Notes under the pieces: generated by a model | What the model saw: only the letters and a program-made list of their open reading frames with translations | Database searches by the model: none | Told to the model about the DNA's origin: nothing | DNA from: Brevundimonas bullata | GTDB lineage: Bacteria > Pseudomonadota > Alphaproteobacteria > Caulobacterales > Caulobacteraceae | Assembly: GCF_014207965.1 (NCBI RefSeq) | Contig: NZ_JACHLM010000002.1 | Location: 124,001 to 188,000, forward strand | Direction of reading: 5' to 3' | Length of the DNA: 64,000 nt | Shown: positions 33,806 to 42,811 of the stretch, piece after piece | How the letters are laid out: every line of letters begins with the position of its first letter | Position numbering within the stretch: position 1 is the stretch's first letter | Program-made: the position numbers and the translations under genes

Positions 33806-33906
33806 CGTCATCCCGGAAGCGGCGAAGCCGCTATCCGGTCTGACGTCTGCGTCCTGGGCGGTCCCGGCTCTACGCCTCGCGCCGCGAGGCTTCGGCCGGG
33901 ATGACG
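33806..33906. repeat. Class B intergenic inverted repeat, copy 2
   Basis: Arms at about 33806-33840 and 33858-33906 share the CGTCATCCCGG end and a GGTC/GACC-type inner block with the copy at 20223-20337. Like that copy it lies between convergent genes (the third lipoprotein and the DUF2164 gene). Confidence 0.88.
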
Positions 33907-33913
33907 TCCTTCG

Positions 33914-34162
33914 TTAGCGTTCAAGGCCGTAGAGGGTGTCGGCGATGTCCTCGACCTTCTGGCGCACCACGGTCTCGGCGTCACGAAGACCCCGATTGTA
34001 GAACAGCCTGCCTATGTCGCGTTCGATGAACTCGACCAGCATTTCCGTGGGCAGTTGGCCCGCCTCGATGTCCATTTCCTCGCGCAAGTAGGTCCGTAGG
34101 CGGCTGGCGGCCTCCTGCATTTCGTCGCGGGTCAGGGCCGAGGGCTGGGCCTTCTTGCTCAT
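33914..34162 (-). CDS. DUF2164 family protein
   Basis: An 82-residue acidic, helical protein with the DUF2164 pattern: LRTYLREEMDIEAGQL, then LVEFIERDIGRLFYNRGLRDAE. The function of the family is unknown. Its start overlaps the stop of the ABC-F gene (TGATG), so it is probably translated from the same mRNA. No membrane segment or metal motif is visible. Confidence 0.85.
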   Translation of the reverse strand: MSKKAQPSALTRDEMQEAASRLRTYLREEMDIEAGQLPTEMLVEFIERDIGRLFYNRGLRDAETVVRQKVEDIADTLYGLER

Positions 34163-36045
34163 CAGGACACGGCGGCCAGGGCTTCTTCGGCCTCGACCCA
34201 GGCAGCCTCGGCGGCTTCCAGATCGGTCTGGGTCTTGGCGCGGGCGCGCGTCAGGCCTTCCAGCGCCTTGGGGTTTGAGACGGCGGCGTTGGCCAGATCG
34301 TCGTCGATGCGGGCGACCTCGGCGGCCAGAGCGGCCATCCGCTCTTCGGCCTTCTTCACCGCGTGACGCAGGGTTGAGGGGGAGGGGCCGGACTTCTTGT
34401 CGTTCTTCTTCTTGCCGCCTGGAGCGGGGGCGGCGGCTGCGGCCTCCTGCTTGATCTGGCTGGGTTTGACGGCGGCGGCCTTGGCGCGGTCGAGGACGAA
34501 CTTCTGATAGTCGTCCATGTCGCCGTCATAGGGCTTCACCGTGCCGTCGGCGGCCAGCCACAGGCGGTCGGCGACCATCTCCATCAGCGAGCGGTCGTGG
34601 GTGATCAGGATGACTGCGCCGTTGTAGTCGTTCAGCGCGTCCAGCAGGGCGCGGCGGCTGTCGATGTCCAGGTGGTTGGTCGGTTCGTCGAGGATCAGGA
34701 CGTGGGGCGCATCCATCGCCACCATGTTGAGCAGCAGGCGCGCGCGTTCGCCGCCCGACAGGCTGTCGACCGTGGTTTCCTGTTTTTCATAGCCTAGGCC
34801 GAACTGGGCCAGCTTGGAACGGCGGCTGCTCTCGTTGGCGTCCGGCATGGCCCGGCGGATGATCTCCAGGGGCGTGTCGGTGGGGTCCATGGCCTCGATT
34901 TGATGCTGGTGGAACCAGCCCACGCGCATCTTCTTGTCGCGGTGCAGTTCACCCTCGGAGACGTTCAGGGCGCCGGCGATCATCTTGGCGAAGGTCGACT
35001 TGCCGGCGCCGTTGACGCCCAGCAGACCGATGCGGTCGTCCAGGTCCATGCGCAGGTTCAGATTCCGCAGGATGGGCTTGCCGGTCTCATAGCCGACGTT
35101 GGCGCGTTCCAGACGGATCAGCGGCGGCGCCAGCGGGCGCGGCGGCGAGGGCAGGGTGAAGGGGGCGACGCGTTCCTCGATGGTGGTCGAGACCGGCTCC
35201 ATCTTGGCCAGGCGCTTCATCCGCGACTGGGCCTGGGCGGCCTTGGAGGCCTTGGCCTTGAAGCGGTCCACGAAGGCCTGAAGGTGGGCGCGCTCGGCGT
35301 CCTGCTTGGCCTTGGCCGACAGTTGCAGGCGGGCCTTCTCGGCGCGCGCCTTCTCGAACATGTCGTAGCCGCCGGTGTAGAGCTCCAGCTTGCGGTTCGC
35401 CAGGTGCAGGGTGTGGGTGCAGCTGTTGTTCAGCAGTTCGCGGTCGTGGCTGATGATCAGGGCCGTGTGCGGATATTTCTGCAGGCGGCTTTCCAGCCAG
35501 AGCGCGCCTTCAAGGTCGAGGTAGTTGGTCGGTTCGTCGAGCAGCAGCATGTCCGGCTCGGAGAACAGGGCGGCGGCCAGGGCCACGCGCATCCGCCAGC
35601 CGCCCGAGAACTCGGACATGGGGCGCTGCTGGTCCTCCTGGCTGAAGCCCAGACCGGCCAGGATTTCACCGGCGCGGGCGGGGGCCGAGTCGGCATCGAT
35701 GTCGATCAGGCGCGCCCAGATCTCGCCCATCTCCTCCGGCGGAGCGGTTTCCAGCCGGGTCAGCAGGGTATGACGCTCAGCATCCGCTTCCAGAATGGTG
35801 TCCAGCACGCTGTCGGGCGTGGCCGGGTGTTCCTGATCCACCGAGCCGACGCGGGCGGTCTTGGGCAGGCTGACCTCGTCGCCGTTGGCGGCCAGTTCGC
35901 CCAGAATCAGCTTGAACAGGGTCGATTTGCCGATGCCGTTGCGGCCGACCAGGCCCACTTTCGCACCGGGCGGCAGGCTGACGGAGGCGTCGTCGAGGAA
36001 CTGGCGGCCCCAGGCGTTGAACGTCAGGTTGGTGATCTGGAGCAT
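34162..36045 (-). CDS. ABC-F family ATPase
   Basis: A 627-residue soluble tandem ATPase without membrane spans. The first nucleotide-binding domain has GRNGIGKST and a [14 protein letters not shown] signature; the second has GVNGAGKST and [14 protein letters not shown] basic linker of about 80 residues separates them, and a C-terminal Lys/Ala/Glu-rich coiled coil (about 545-620) follows. ABC-F proteins act on ribosomes (EttA, Uup types). The C-terminal coiled coil suggests a Uup- or YheS-like member, but I cannot assign the subtype. Confidence 0.93.
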   Translation of the reverse strand: MLQITNLTFNAWGRQFLDDASVSLPPGAKVGLVGRNGIGKSTLFKLILGELAANGDEVSLPKTARVGSVDQEHPATPDSVLDTILEADAERHTLLTRLETAPPEEMGEIWARLIDIDADSAPARAGEILAGLGFSQEDQQRPMSEFSGGWRMRVALAAALFSEPDMLLLDEPTNYLDLEGALWLESRLQKYPHTALIISHDRELLNNSCTHTLHLANRKLELYTGGYDMFEKARAEKARLQLSAKAKQDAERAHLQAFVDRFKAKASKAAQAQSRMKRLAKMEPVSTTIEERVAPFTLPSPPRPLAPPLIRLERANVGYETGKPILRNLNLRMDLDDRIGLLGVNGAGKSTFAKMIAGALNVSEGELHRDKKMRVGWFHQHQIEAMDPTDTPLEIIRRAMPDANESSRRSKLAQFGLGYEKQETTVDSLSGGERARLLLNMVAMDAPHVLILDEPTNHLDIDSRRALLDALNDYNGAVILITHDRSLMEMVADRLWLAADGTVKPYDGDMDDYQKFVLDRAKAAAVKPSQIKQEAAAAAPAPGGKKKNDKKSGPSPSTLRHAVKKAEERMAALAAEVARIDDDLANAAVSNPKALEGLTRARAKTQTDLEAAEAAWVEAEEALAAVS

Positions 36046-36072
36046 GTAAAACGACTGACGTTGAGGTGGCGG

Positions 36073-36101
36073 TTGGAAAGCGGGGAGGGCGCCGCTATAA
36101 G
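36073..36101 (+). promoter_or_regulatory. Probable ndk promoter
   Basis: TTGGAA (36073-36078) and TATAAG (36096-36101) are separated by exactly 17 bases, a good sigma-70-type spacing. The ndk start codon lies about 40 bases downstream. Confidence 0.5.
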
Positions 36102-36141
36102 CCCGCGACCCTCAAACTACCAAACCGCAAAGAGTCTTCCC

Positions 36142-36561
36142 ATGACCGAACGCACTTTCTCGATCATCAAACCCGACGCCACGCGCCGCAACCTGACCGG
36201 CGCAATCAACGCCGTCATCGAAGGCGCTGGCCTGCGCATCGTCGCTCAGCGCCGCATCAAGCTGACCGAAGAGCAAGCCAAGAAATTCTACGAAGTGCAC
36301 GCCGAGCGTCCCTTCTACGGCGAACTGGTTTCGCAGATGATCGCTGAGCCGGTCGTCGTGCAGGTGCTGGAAGGCGACAACGCTGTCGCCAAGTACCGCG
36401 AAGTCATGGGCGCCACCAACCCGAACGACGCCGCCGAAGGCACGATCCGCAAGCTGTTCGCCCTGTCGATCGGCGAGAACTCGGTCCACGGTTCGGACTC
36501 GCTGGAAAACGCGGGCATCGAAATCGCGCAGTTCTTCACGGACGCCGATATCGTTGGCTAA
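36142..36561 (+). CDS. ndk: Nucleoside diphosphate kinase
   Basis: Ndk balances nucleoside triphosphates through a phosphohistidine. The 139-residue protein starts [17 protein letters not shown], with the catalytic His116 in NSVHGSDS. Length is typical. An upstream in-frame extension in the same frame is an antisense shadow of the ABC-F gene and is rejected. It has its own promoter candidate and a strong terminator, so it is probably monocistronic. Confidence 0.98.
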   Translation: MTERTFSIIKPDATRRNLTGAINAVIEGAGLRIVAQRRIKLTEEQAKKFYEVHAERPFYGELVSQMIAEPVVVQVLEGDNAVAKYREVMGATNPNDAAEGTIRKLFALSIGENSVHGSDSLENAGIEIAQFFTDADIVG

Positions 36562-36604
36562 ATGTTGAGCGGGCCGCCTGGCGCGGCCTAGCTCTGCAAT
36601 AAAG

Positions 36605-36643
36605 CGGCCCGCCTCCGGAACCGGAGGCGGGCCGTTTCGTTTT
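36605..36643 (+). terminator. Rho-independent terminator of ndk
   Basis: A perfect 14-bp stem (36605-36618 with 36621-36634) is followed by TTTCGTTTT. It lies about 44 bases after the ndk stop. Confidence 0.92.
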
Positions 36644-36683
36644 CACGGTCCTGTTACCTGTTCAGCCATCAAGGAAGACCGCC

Positions 36684-36893
36684 ATGAAGACGATCCTCAA
36701 ACTGGCTCCGGTTATCGGCCTCGTGGGCCTGCTGGCCGCTTGCGGCACGACCACGGAACAACGCGCCGCCACGGGCGCCATCGGCGGCGCGGTCGCCGGT
36801 CAGGCCATCGGCGGCAATACTGGCGCGACGGTCGCCGGCGCCGCCATCGGCGCGATCGGCGGTGCTGTGACCACGCCGAAGAAGCCGAACTGA
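36684..36893 (+). CDS. Small glycine-zipper lipoprotein
   Basis: A 69-residue lipoprotein: signal peptide with lipobox LAAC (Cys20), then a Gly/Ala-rich segment with repeated G-x-x-x-G spacing (TGAIGGAVAGQAIGGNTGATVAG region). Proteins of this kind (glycine-zipper, YMGG-like) are common in envelopes of Proteobacteria and often stress-induced; their role is not clear. It has a normal ribosome-binding site (AAGGAAG) and its own terminator. Confidence 0.8.
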   Translation: MKTILKLAPVIGLVGLLAACGTTTEQRAATGAIGGAVAGQAIGGNTGATVAGAAIGAIGGAVTTPKKPN

Positions 36894-36920
36894 CTTTATC
36901 CGGGCGTCCCCGGATACAAG

Positions 36921-36953
36921 AACGGCGTCAGCTGCGAAGCTGACGCCGTTTTC
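36921..36953 (+). terminator. Terminator of the glycine-zipper lipoprotein gene
   Basis: A perfect 13-bp stem (36921-36933 with 36938-36950) with a GCGA tetraloop is followed by TTCG after a stem that ends in TT. It lies between convergent genes and may also stop M13-peptidase transcripts from the other side. Confidence 0.75.
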
Positions 36954-36975
36954 GTGTCCGATAGGACCGAGCCGC

Positions 36976-39045
36976 TTACCAGATGCGGGCGCGGCTTTCC
37001 GGGGCGATGTACTGGGCTTGATCCGGCGTGACGCCGAAGGCGGCGTACCAGGCGTCGATGTTGCGCGGCGGGGTCGAGGCGCGGGCGGCGCCCGGCGAAT
37101 GCGGGTCGGTCGTCAGTTGCTCCTTCAGCGCCGCTTCACGCGACTTCTCGCGCCAGACCTGAGCCCAGCCGAGGAAGACGCGTTGTTCGCCCGTCAGGCC
37201 GTCGATGACCGGGGCCGGCTGGCCGTTCAGACTGCGGTGATAGGCATCCAGCGCCATCAGCAGACCGCCCAGGTCGGCGATGTTCTCGCCCATGGTCAGC
37301 TCGCCGTTGATGGGCGTGCCGGGAATAGGCTCCTGGGCGTCGTAGATGGCCCCCAGCACCTTGGCGCGGGCTTCGAAGCGGGCGGCGTCTTCAGGCGTCC
37401 ACCAGTCACGCAGGACGCCGTTGGCGTCCGACTTGCGGCCCTGATCGTCGAAGCCGTGGGTGATCTCGTGGCCGATGACGGCGCCGATGCCGCCGTAGTT
37501 GACCGCCGGGTCGGCCTTCGGGTCGAAGAAGGGCGGTTGCAGGATGGCGGCCGGGAAGACGATCTCGTTGCGCGGCGGGTTGTAGTAGGCGTTCACCGTC
37601 TGGGGCGTCATGCCCCATTCCAGCGGATCGACCGGCTGGCCGATCTTGCTGCGCTTCCAGGCCCAGTCGAAGGCCGAAGAGCGTTCGACGTTGCCGTAGA
37701 GGTCGCCAGCCGACAGCTCCAGGCCGTCATAGCTGCGCCATTTCTCAGGATAGCCGATCTTGACGCCGAACTTGGACATCTTGAGCAGGGCCTGCTCGCG
37801 CGTCGGCTCGCTCATCCAGTCCAGCTTCTTCAGGCGCTCGGTCATGGCGGCGCTGAGGTTGGCGACCAGAGCCTCCATCTGGGTCTTGGACGAGGCTGGG
37901 AAGTGCAGGCGCACGTATTCCTGGCCCAGAACCTCGCCCAGCTGGCCGTCGACGAGGGCCACGCCGCGGTTCCAGCGCGGACGGTTTTCGGGCTGACCGC
38001 GCAGGGTCTTGCCGCGGAACTCGAAGCGCGAGTCGATGAAGGCGTCGGACAGATAGGGTCCGGCCTGATCGACGATCTGGAAGGCTTCCCACGCTTTCAG
38101 CGTGTCCAGCGAGGTGTCGGCAAAGACCTGGGCTATGCCGGGGAAGGCGGTGTTTTCCATCAGGACGATGGCTTTCACGTCACCGATCTGGGCGCCTTGC
38201 AGGAAGGCGGTCCAGTCAAAGCCGGGGGCCAGACGGGCCAGGTCGGCGGTCGGGGCCGGGTTGTAGATCTTGTCGATCTGGCGACGCTCGACCGTGGTCC
38301 AGTGCTTTTCGGCCACCTTGGTCTCGAAGGCCAGGATGTCTGCGGCGGCCTGGGCCGGGTTGGACCACCCGGCGGCCGTCAGGGCGCGGGTGATGTAAGC
38401 GACATAGGCTTCACGCTGAGGCGCGAAGTCGGCCTTCAGGTAGTAGTCGCGGTCGGGCAGGCCGAGGCCGCCCTGACCCATATAGGCCGAGTTCAGGTTG
38501 GGGTTCTGCAGGTCCTCGAAGACATCGACGCCGAATAGCGAGCCGCCGAAACCGGCGTGGGTTTCGCCCATCAGGCGAGCCATGCCGCTGTGGTCGGCGA
38601 CGGCGCGGACGGCGGCCAGGTCAGCGGCCAGGGGCTGGGCGCCCAGCTGGTTGACGCGGGCCTCGTCCATGAAGCTGGCGTAGAGGGCGCCGACCTTTTG
38701 CGCATTGGCGTTGGTCGGGTTGGCGGTGCTGGTCTCGATGATGGACTTAAGCTGGCTCTGGGCGTTTTCGTACAGGACGTCGAACGGGCCGAAACGGGCC
38801 TTGTCCGAGGGGATCTCGGTATCCCGCAGATAGGTCCCGTTGGCGTATGCGTTGAAGTCGTCGCCCGGCTTCACGGTCAGGTCGCGACCGTTCAGGTCAA
38901 AGCCCCAGGGATGAATCTGCGGCGCGTCAGCGGCGGATGCCGGCGCTGCGTGGCCGGCGTGGGCGTCTTGGGCCGAGGCGGCTTGAGCGGAGAGCGCGAA
39001 GGCGAGCGCCAGGCCGGCGGCGCCCATCAGGCGGGTCTTGGACAT
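36976..39045 (-). CDS. M13 family metallopeptidase
   Basis: A 689-residue secreted neprilysin-like zinc peptidase. A signal peptide (about 1-25, ending QAASAQ) precedes a histidine-rich stretch and the large M13 domain. The zinc motif is HEITH at 526-530, followed by the third-ligand motif GENIADLGG and the C-terminal PESRARIW. The NAYYNPPRNEIVFPAAILQPP substrate-binding segment is typical. Bacterial members act in the periplasm on peptides; the substrate is unknown. It stands alone, convergent with the lipoprotein gene. Confidence 0.95.
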   Translation of the reverse strand: MSKTRLMGAAGLALAFALSAQAASAQDAHAGHAAPASAADAPQIHPWGFDLNGRDLTVKPGDDFNAYANGTYLRDTEIPSDKARFGPFDVLYENAQSQLKSIIETSTANPTNANAQKVGALYASFMDEARVNQLGAQPLAADLAAVRAVADHSGMARLMGETHAGFGGSLFGVDVFEDLQNPNLNSAYMGQGGLGLPDRDYYLKADFAPQREAYVAYITRALTAAGWSNPAQAAADILAFETKVAEKHWTTVERRQIDKIYNPAPTADLARLAPGFDWTAFLQGAQIGDVKAIVLMENTAFPGIAQVFADTSLDTLKAWEAFQIVDQAGPYLSDAFIDSRFEFRGKTLRGQPENRPRWNRGVALVDGQLGEVLGQEYVRLHFPASSKTQMEALVANLSAAMTERLKKLDWMSEPTREQALLKMSKFGVKIGYPEKWRSYDGLELSAGDLYGNVERSSAFDWAWKRSKIGQPVDPLEWGMTPQTVNAYYNPPRNEIVFPAAILQPPFFDPKADPAVNYGGIGAVIGHEITHGFDDQGRKSDANGVLRDWWTPEDAARFEARAKVLGAIYDAQEPIPGTPINGELTMGENIADLGGLLMALDAYHRSLNGQPAPVIDGLTGEQRVFLGWAQVWREKSREAALKEQLTTDPHSPGAARASTPPRNIDAWYAAFGVTPDQAQYIAPESRARIW

Positions 39046-39154
39046 CGGGTCTTCCCATATGGAAACAGGCGAGCAGCTCCGGGCGAGCCGGGCCGATCTT
39101 GGCGGGGAAACTGCTCCCGCCTGCGGCGGCCTGTCGCATTAAAAATCGTTAAGG

Positions 39155-39757
39155 TTAGGCTGCGCGTCGGTGCGTGACGAAGGCTGCCAGCGCCTGAGGA
39201 TACAGCGTGTGCTCCGCCGCCTTGACCCGTTCGGCAAGGGCGTCGGGCGTGTCCCCAGGCAGGATCGGCACGCGGGCCTGGCCCAGGACAGGACCTTCAT
39301 CGACGCCTTCAGTGACCACATGGACGGTGCAGCCCGCCTCGGCGTCGCCCGCCTCGATGGCGCGGGCGTGGGTGTTCAGGCCGGGATAGAGGGGCAGCAG
39401 CGACGGGTGGATGTTCAGCATCCGCCCCGCCCATTTCTGCACCAGCCAGGGCGTCAGCAGGCGCATATAGCCGGCCAGGGCGATGACCTCGACGTCCCGC
39501 TCGACCAGCAGGGCGTTGATCGCGCGCTCATGCGCCTCGCGGTCCTTGCCGAACGGCTTGTGCTCGACGGTCAGGGCCTCGACGCCTGCGGCGCGGGCCT
39601 TTTCCAGTCCCGCCACGTCGGCGACGTTGGAAATGACCACCACGACCTCATAGGGGGCGTCCGCCGCCTGACCCGCGGCGATCAGCGAGGCCATGTTGGT
39701 GCCGGAGCCTGAGATCAGCACGGCCACGCGCGTCTTGGGCTTGCAGGTATCAGTCAT
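39155..39757 (-). CDS. purN: Phosphoribosylglycinamide formyltransferase
   Basis: PurN transfers a formyl group from 10-formyl-THF to GAR in purine synthesis. The 200-residue protein has the N-terminal VLISGSGTNMASL, the catalytic region MLNIHPSLLPLYPGLNTH and the D-containing HVVTEGVDEGPVLGQ. In relatives purN usually lies right after purM; here a plus-strand S10-type peptidase gene and a repeat separate them. Confidence 0.97.
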   Translation of the reverse strand: MTDTCKPKTRVAVLISGSGTNMASLIAAGQAADAPYEVVVVISNVADVAGLEKARAAGVEALTVEHKPFGKDREAHERAINALLVERDVEVIALAGYMRLLTPWLVQKWAGRMLNIHPSLLPLYPGLNTHARAIEAGDAEAGCTVHVVTEGVDEGPVLGQARVPILPGDTPDALAERVKAAEHTLYPQALAAFVTHRRAA

Positions 39758-39925
39758 GGAGCGGCTCGGGCGATAGATCGAGGAGGAGGCGAGGGATGCG
39801 GCGACGGCAGCTCCTTGGCAAGCCCATGCTGCTGATCAGGGCGTTATAAAGTCCGTTGCCCGACGGCTCCGCTTGGCGTTAGCGTCCCGGCGCCGGGATG
39901 TCCGGCGCGTGAGGGGGAGTTCACA

Positions 39926-41512
39926 ATGCGTCATCTGCTTTCCGCTGCCTGTGCGGCTGCGATCTTGGCTGTGCCGATGGTTTCCATGGGTCAAGAAGCG
40001 TCCGGCGGCGGCCCGGTTCGCTCGGCTTCGGACCGTCTGCGTAACGTCACCGCCGAGCAGGTGGAGCGCAATTGGGCGCGCGCGACCCCGGAAGAGAAGG
40101 AGGTGACGACCAGCCATTCGATCACCGCCCACGGCCGGACCATGCGCTACAAGGCCACGGCCGGCACCCTGACTATTCGCGACGATGCGGGCATGCCGAC
40201 GGCCAGCCTGTTCTACGTCGCCTATACCCTGGACGGGCAGCCGGTCGGCCGCCGCCCGGTGACCTATCTCTACAATGGCGGGCCGGGCTCGCCGACGGTG
40301 TGGCTGCACATGGGCGCTTTCGGTCCGGTGCGGGTGCTGACGGATGATCCGGTGGTCGAGCGCCCCGCGCCGTTCAATGTCGGCCCCAACGACATGACCC
40401 TGCTGGACAAGAGCGATCTGGTCTTCATCGACATGGTCGGCGCCGGCTATTCGCGTCCGCTGGGCGAGACGCCGGGTTCGGCCTTCTGGGGCGTGGATCA
40501 GGACGCCGACGCCTTTACGCGCGCAATCATGCGCTACACCACCAAGTTCAATCGCTGGTCCAGCCCGAAATACGTGCTGGGCGAAAGCTACGGCACCCTG
40601 CGGACCGGCGCGGTGGCCCATCAGTTGGAAGACCGTGGGATGTCGCTGAACGGCGTCATCCTGCTGTCCTCGATCATGAACTACGGCGTGCGCCAGCCGG
40701 GTTATGCGCAGAACTTCCTCACCCTGCTGCCGACCTATGCCGCGACGGCCTGGTATCACAACAAGGTGCCCAATCGCACCGCCACGGTCGAGGAGCACGT
40801 CCAGCGGGCGCGCGATTTCGCCATGGGGCCCTATGCGGCGGCTCTGGCCAAGGGGCATATGATCCCGGACGCCGAGCGCGCCCAGATCGCCCGGCAGATG
40901 AGCGAACTGATCGGCGTTTCACCGACCTTCATCGACAACGCCAACCTGCGTGTCGAACTGTCGCCGTTCAGGAAGGAATTGCTGCGGGATCGTCGCGAGA
41001 CCATCGGGCGCCTGGACACCCGCTATCTGGGCATGGACGCCGACGCCGTGGGCGGATCGCCCGAGGAGGATCCGTCGAGCAGCGCCATCACCGGGGCCTA
41101 TTTCGGCGTCTTCCACGACTACATCGCCAATACGCTGAACTACCGGACGGACATGGATTATCGCCAGTCGGCGCGCGGCCTGCCGGGCTTTAACTGGAAC
41201 TGGAGCCACCGTCCCCCGGTCGGCGGTCCGCAGACCACGCCGAACACGGCGGTAGACCTGGCCACGACCATGCGGCGCAACCCGCATCTGAAGGTGCTGG
41301 CGCTGAACGGCTATTACGACGCCGCCACGCCCTTCTTCTCGACCGAGTTCGACCTGGCCCAGATGATGCTGGAGCCCAGGCTGCTTCAGAACCTGGAGTT
41401 CACCTACTATGAGGGCGGACACATGATGTACACGAGCCGCAAGGCGCTGGAGGAACTGCACGTCGATCTGGCCAAGTTCTACGAGGAGACCCAGAACGGC
41501 GGGGTTCGGTAA
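39926..41512 (+). CDS. S10-like serine carboxypeptidase, secreted
   Basis: A 528-residue exported alpha/beta-hydrolase with a signal peptide (about 1-22). The oxyanion segment YLYNGGPGSPT, the nucleophile elbow GESYG (Ser221), the aspartate in NGYYDAATP and the histidine in EGGHMMY match the S10 serine carboxypeptidase family. S10 enzymes remove C-terminal residues. A GGGGGAG ribosome-binding site precedes the ATG. It is oriented against purM and purN on both sides, which suggests insertion into a former purM-purN unit. Confidence 0.9.
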   Translation: MRHLLSAACAAAILAVPMVSMGQEASGGGPVRSASDRLRNVTAEQVERNWARATPEEKEVTTSHSITAHGRTMRYKATAGTLTIRDDAGMPTASLFYVAYTLDGQPVGRRPVTYLYNGGPGSPTVWLHMGAFGPVRVLTDDPVVERPAPFNVGPNDMTLLDKSDLVFIDMVGAGYSRPLGETPGSAFWGVDQDADAFTRAIMRYTTKFNRWSSPKYVLGESYGTLRTGAVAHQLEDRGMSLNGVILLSSIMNYGVRQPGYAQNFLTLLPTYAATAWYHNKVPNRTATVEEHVQRARDFAMGPYAAALAKGHMIPDAERAQIARQMSELIGVSPTFIDNANLRVELSPFRKELLRDRRETIGRLDTRYLGMDADAVGGSPEEDPSSSAITGAYFGVFHDYIANTLNYRTDMDYRQSARGLPGFNWNWSHRPPVGGPQTTPNTAVDLATTMRRNPHLKVLALNGYYDAATPFFSTEFDLAQMMLEPRLLQNLEFTYYEGGHMMYTSRKALEELHVDLAKFYEETQNGGVR

Positions 41513-41519
41513 CAACCCT

Positions 41520-41617
41520 CCCGCTCATCCCGGCGGACGCCGGGATCCAGTTCTTTGGCTTCAGGCTTCGGTGTCTGAGGTTCGCACTGGACCCCGGCGT
41601 CCGCCGGGGTGAGCGGG
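41520..41617. repeat. Class A intergenic inverted repeat, copy 3 (S10 peptidase-purM)
   Basis: Arms of 32 bp (41520-41551 and 41586-41617) differ at two positions and flank a 34-base spacer. This is the most diverged copy (CGGCGGACGCCGG core instead of CCGCGGAGGCGGG) and the only class A copy in a convergent gap. Confidence 0.92.
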
Positions 41618-41636
41618 ATTTTAGGGTGGCGCACCA

Positions 41637-41671
41637 AACAAAAAGGCCCCGGTCTCGCGACCGGGGCCTTT
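41637..41671 (-). terminator. Rho-independent terminator of purM
   Basis: A perfect 13-bp stem (41642-41654 with 41659-41671) with a 4-base loop is followed on the minus strand by TTTTTGTTTG. It lies about 20 bases past the purM stop. Confidence 0.92.
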
Positions 41672-41692
41672 GTCGTTTCAGACGTTGGACGC

Positions 41693-42730
41693 TCAGGCGG
41701 CTTCCAGCTGTCCGCAGATGAAGGCTTCCTCGCCAGCGTTCAGCAGGGCGGCCAGGACCGGCTCGGCGTTCTCGGGCGAAACGATCAGCATGAAGCCGAC
41801 GCCGCAGTTGAAGGTGCGGCGCAGTTCGTGGTCGGAGATGCCGCCCACCTGACCCAGCCATTCGAAGACGGGCGGCAGAGCCCAGGCGTTCCAGTCGAAC
41901 GCGGCCTGCAGGCCCTCGGCGATGCAGCGCGGCGGGTTTTCGATCAGGCCGCCGCCCGTGATGTGGGCCGCGCCCTTGACCAGACCGGCCTTCATCAGCG
42001 GCAGGACCGGCTTCACATAGATCCGGGTCGGCTCCATCAGGGCCTGGGCGAGGGTGCGGTCCTTGGCGAAGGGGGCGTCGTCGCCCCAGGCCAGGCCGGA
42101 CTTCTCGACCACCTTGCGGATCAGCGAATAGCCGTTCGAGTGCGGACCCGACGAGGCCAGGCCGATGATGATGTCGCCGGCCTTTTGCTGGTCCAGATAG
42201 GGCAGGACCTGACCACGCTCGACCGCGCCGACCGAGAAGCCGGCCAGATCATAGTCGCCGCCAGAATACATGCCCGGCATTTCGGCCGTCTCGCCGCCGA
42301 CCAGGGCGCTGCCCGACTGACGGCAGCCTTCGGCTATGCCGGCGACGACGCGACGCGCGGCGTCCACGTCCAGCTTGCCGGTGGCGTAGTAGTCCAGGAA
42401 CATCAGCGGCTCGGCGCCCTGCGCCAGCAGGTCGTTGACGCACATGGCGACCAGATCGACGCCCACGCCGTCATGACGGCCGGTCTCGATGGCGATTTTC
42501 AGCTTGGTGCCGACGCCGTCCGTGGTGGTGACGATCAGCGGATCGACAAAACCGGCGGCCTTCAGGTCGAACAGGGCGCCGAATCCGCCCAGCGAAGCCT
42601 CGGCGCCAGGGCGGCGAGTCGACTTGGCCAGGGGTTTGATCGCATCGACCAACATTTCTCCGACGTCGATATCCACGCCTGCATCGGCGTAGGTAAGGCC
42701 GTTTTTCAGGGTTTCAGGGGTGTCGCTCAT
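41693..42730 (-). CDS. purM: Phosphoribosylformylglycinamidine cyclo-ligase
   Basis: PurM (AIR synthetase) closes the imidazole ring in purine synthesis. The 345-residue protein shows [14 protein letters not shown], the ATP-binding [21 protein letters not shown] and the [13 protein letters not shown] motif. It is divergent from rnd and ends at a strong terminator. It is not adjacent to purN here. Confidence 0.97.
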   Translation of the reverse strand: MSDTPETLKNGLTYADAGVDIDVGEMLVDAIKPLAKSTRRPGAEASLGGFGALFDLKAAGFVDPLIVTTTDGVGTKLKIAIETGRHDGVGVDLVAMCVNDLLAQGAEPLMFLDYYATGKLDVDAARRVVAGIAEGCRQSGSALVGGETAEMPGMYSGGDYDLAGFSVGAVERGQVLPYLDQQKAGDIIIGLASSGPHSNGYSLIRKVVEKSGLAWGDDAPFAKDRTLAQALMEPTRIYVKPVLPLMKAGLVKGAAHITGGGLIENPPRCIAEGLQAAFDWNAWALPPVFEWLGQVGGISDHELRRTFNCGVGFMLIVSPENAEPVLAALLNAGEEAFICGQLEAA

Positions 42731-42811
42731 CGGTCACGGCTCGAAATCGGGGGCGAAAATCTGTCGAAGCGCTCTTGCCACGACGGCGTCGCGCGGGGCT
42801 ATAGCATCGGA

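Noticed and set aside
39139-39152. TTAA-N6-TTAA, similar to a CtrA binding site, upstream of the M13 peptidase gene
   Set aside because: The CtrA consensus has a 7-base spacer; here it is 6, and the second half lacks the following C. One site with the wrong spacing is not enough.
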